A DNA stretch of 34,772 nt from Anaerolineae bacterium. GTDB lineage: Bacteria > Chloroflexota > Anaerolineae > Aggregatilineales > Phototrophicaceae. The notes under the pieces were generated by a model. The model worked only from the letters and a program-made list of their open reading frames with translations, ran no database searches and was not told the DNA's origin. Location: NCBI GenBank assembly GCA_022826865.1, contig JAJDUC010000013.1, forward strand, positions 1-34,772, given 5' to 3'. Shown here one piece after another: positions 33,104 to 34,772 of the stretch. Each line of letters opens with the position of its first letter. Position 1 is the first letter of the stretch. The position numbers and the translations under genes are program-made.

Positions 33104-34408
33104 TCAGTCCTTGAACAAGGGCTCGATTTGCGCCGCCCAGGCGAGCAGGGTCTCATCCTGTCCGAAATGCCCGACCAGTTGCAAGCCGACCGGCAAGCCC
33201 GACATCCCGCGCCCGGCCGGCGTTGTCAGGGCGGGCATGCCGGCGTGCGTCCAGGGCATATTCATCTTTGGGCTGCCAGTCGAATCAATGCCGATTGGCG
33301 CGACATCGGGCGCCGCCGGGCAAATCCACAAATCGATGCCTTCCGCAGCCATGATTTGCCGCAGGCGCTCCCGAAAGCGCAAGCGGCGCTGGCGCGCGCC
33401 TTCCAGGCGCTCCCGCGAAATCGTCCGGCCATATTCAATCAGTTCAGCGGTTCGCGGGCGGTACAGTTCGCGATGCGCTGGAAACCAATCCCGATGTTGT
33501 ATCGCGAGTTCGGCTGCGATCATGTCCTGATGGCAGCCGTCGATGGTATCGATGTCGTCCAGCAGCGGGATGCGCTTGACCGGGAAGCCCGCTTGCTCCA
33601 GCGCATTGACTTGGGCTTCAAAGATATCGAGCGCCGTCGATTGCTCCAGGTAAGCGCCTTCGGGCAGTCCGAGCCGCGGAGGCCGGCTGCTGGCATCGGC
33701 GCCGGTCCAATCAGGTATGACGCTGGCCGCCACCGCCTGCATATCGGCGATATCGCTTGTGAAGAAGCCGACGTGATCGGCTGACGGGGAGAAGGCGACC
33801 AGGCCCGCGCATGAAACGCGCCCGAAGGAAGGTTTGAATCCCACAATGCCGCAGTATGCCGCCGGGCGGATCACCGAGCCGACGGTCTGTGTGCCGATGC
33901 TGACATGCGTCAGGCCGCTGGCGACGGCCGCGGCCGAGCCGCTGCTGCTGCCGCCCGGCGTATGGCCCGTGTGATGCGGGTTGCGCGTCGGTCCCGGTTC
34001 AAAGTAGGCGAACTCGGTGGTGACAGTTTTGCCCAGGATCAAGGCGCCGACGCGTTTGAGCGCGGTGACCGCGGCCGACTCCTCAGCCGTCAATAAATCC
34101 GGCGGTAGACTTGCGCCCGCGCGCGTGACGAATCCATCGACATGGAAGATGTCCTTCACGCCGAGCACGGCGCCATAGAGCGGCGGACGCTCCTCCGCGC
34201 CGCGATAGCGCGCTTCCAACTGCCGTGCCTCTCGCCGGATCCGGTCGAAGCGATTCTGTTCGGGCAGGAAGGCCTGGACTGTCGGTTCCGATGCTGCGAA
34301 GCGCGCCTGAATGCAGTCGAGCAGATTGCCAAGAGACAGATCGCCCCGTTTCAGCGCCTCCATATCGGCGCGGAGCGAAGTCCTTTTAACGTGAGCGCTG
34401 CTTGACAT
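33104..34408 (-). CDS. Amidase (amidase signature family)
   Basis: A 434-residue amidase-signature hydrolase, cutting carboxamides to acid and ammonia or amine. The Ser-cisSer-Lys triad is complete: K85 (GVKDIF), cis-Ser S154 (TPGGSSSGSAAAVASG) and nucleophile S178 (GTQTVGSVIRPAA). The C-terminal LTTPAGRGMSGLPVGLQLVG is also diagnostic. ATG 34408 has only a weak ribosome site, so M16 (34363) might be the true start; the N-terminal 15 residues are not conserved. Length is typical for the family. Upstream there are about 240 bases without genes and then a repeat. Not GatA: no GatB/GatC partners adjoin it. Confidence 0.9.
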   Translation of the reverse strand: MSSSAHVKRTSLRADMEALKRGDLSLGNLLDCIQARFAASEPTVQAFLPEQNRFDRIRREARQLEARYRGAEERPPLYGAVLGVKDIFHVDGFVTRAGASLPPDLLTAEESAAVTALKRVGALILGKTVTTEFAYFEPGPTRNPHHTGHTPGGSSSGSAAAVASGLTHVSIGTQTVGSVIRPAAYCGIVGFKPSFGRVSCAGLVAFSPSADHVGFFTSDIADMQAVAASVIPDWTGADASSRPPRLGLPEGAYLEQSTALDIFEAQVNALEQAGFPVKRIPLLDDIDTIDGCHQDMIAAELAIQHRDWFPAHRELYRPRTAELIEYGRTISRERLEGARQRRLRFRERLRQIMAAEGIDLWICPAAPDVAPIGIDSTGSPKMNMPWTHAGMPALTTPAGRGMSGLPVGLQLVGHFGQDETLLAWAAQIEPLFKD

Positions 34409-34647
34409 CAGCCGGGTTATGTCCTTAGCTATTTGATGGTTCTGGCGCGCGCTCCTTCAAATGTCACAGTCTGCGCGCTCGCCTCATTACATTTTACGAA
34501 GAATTGCATAAAATGGCGCAGTCTTCCGCGCCGGGCTCTTGCCAATGACAGGCCAGAGTTGGAGTCCAGCCGTGGATTTTTCGCTCCCGCTCAGGTCCTG
34601 GTCATCGAAAATCACAGAGGCCTGTGGACTGCGGTACTGTATCAAAG
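34409..34647. other. Intergenic region without supportable gene
   Basis: No frame with a recognisable domain is found. GAATTGCATAAAATGG near 34500 holds a TAAAAT-like -10 element. A 27-codon frame from GTG 34572 ends inside the following repeat and might be a gene fragment, but nothing supports expression. Confidence 0.4.
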
Positions 34648-34770
34648 TCGGTTGAATTTCTTCAAATACCGACGATTTGGTAGGGGCGACTCGGTGAGTC
34701 GCCCAATTTCGATCCTGTTTTACCCATCGGGCGATCCGCCGGATCGCCCCTACCAGGCTATTTCAACCGA
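34648..34770. repeat. Nested paired-hairpin element, GTAGGGGC/GCCCCTAC core with outer TCGGTTGAA arms
   Basis: The core 34680-34753 (74 bp) has ends GTAGGGGC and GCCCCTAC and two hairpins, GGGCGACTC/GAGTCGCCC and GGGCGATCC/GGATCGCCC, as at 24730-24801. Outside it, TCGGTTGAA (34648-34656) pairs with TTCAACCGA (34762-34770). The whole could fold into one branched structure. It lies at the window end. Confidence 0.75.
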
Positions 34771-34772
34771 AA

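Noticed and set aside
34572..34655. 27-codon frame from a GTG with a GGAG upstream
   Set aside because: Too short, no family resemblance, and it ends in the outer arm of a repeat; it may be a fragment but cannot be supported.

Overview
The window is a GC-rich, densely packed bacterial accessory region carrying about 26 complete protein genes, one intact insertion sequence and the tail of a second. No rRNA, tRNA or CRISPR array was recognised. The gene content (phytanoyl-CoA dioxygenase, several Gfo/Idh/MocA oxidoreductases, enolase-superfamily enzyme, cyclase, amidase, family-5 ABC transporter, uronate and inositol catabolic genes), TTG/GTG starts with good ribosome sites, and many GTAGGGGCG-type palindromes suggest an environmental, probably heterotrophic member of the Chloroflexota. 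That placement is an inference from style and gene content; there is no marker gene here.

Layout. 1-140: C-terminal end of an IS5-type transposase cut by the window edge. 427-4693: a co-directional set of dioxygenase, Gfo/Idh/MocA oxidoreductase, glutamine-synthetase-like ligase and SDR dehydrogenase, followed from its own promoter by an acyl-CoA ligase (4798-6420). 6471-7671: a complete IS4-family element with perfect 17-bp ends and an 11-bp target duplication, inserted in the loop of a palindrome. 7714-8895: enolase-superfamily enzyme. 9114-10865 (minus): DNA methyltransferase fused to an Mrr/PD-(D/E)XK-like domain, flanked by inverted copies of a dispersed repeat. 11022-13513: ThDP enzyme plus an unidentified P-loop protein. 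13526-13945 (minus): RidA-like protein without the usual arginine. 14086-15402: second Gfo/Idh/MocA enzyme. 15598-16497: probable toxin-antitoxin pair (Panacea/YwgA-like plus RelE-like). 16610-18620 (minus): mannonate dehydratase and an aldo/keto reductase. 18862-24633: complete five-gene ABC importer. 24939-29645: four-gene operon uxaC-uxaB-iolC-iolB joined by ATGA overlaps. 29774-32143: secreted beta-propeller/di-heme peroxidase fusion. 32218-33093 cyclase and, convergent to it, 33104-34408 amidase. The window ends in a paired-hairpin repeat.

How it works together. The centre (17-30 kb) reads as a sugar-acid island: an importer, uronate isomerase, tagaturonate reductase, mannonate dehydratase, and the two consecutive inositol-pathway steps IolB and IolC, in an operon that lacks the other iol genes and lacks uxaA, uxuB and a recognisable kdgK/kdgA. 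This hybrid is the best candidate for a catabolic route not covered by textbook operons. Other points worth a second look are a palindromic repeat inserted in frame inside uxaC, the IS landing in a palindrome loop, the methyltransferase-nuclease fusion, the Panacea-like/RelE-like pair, and the propeller-peroxidase fusion.
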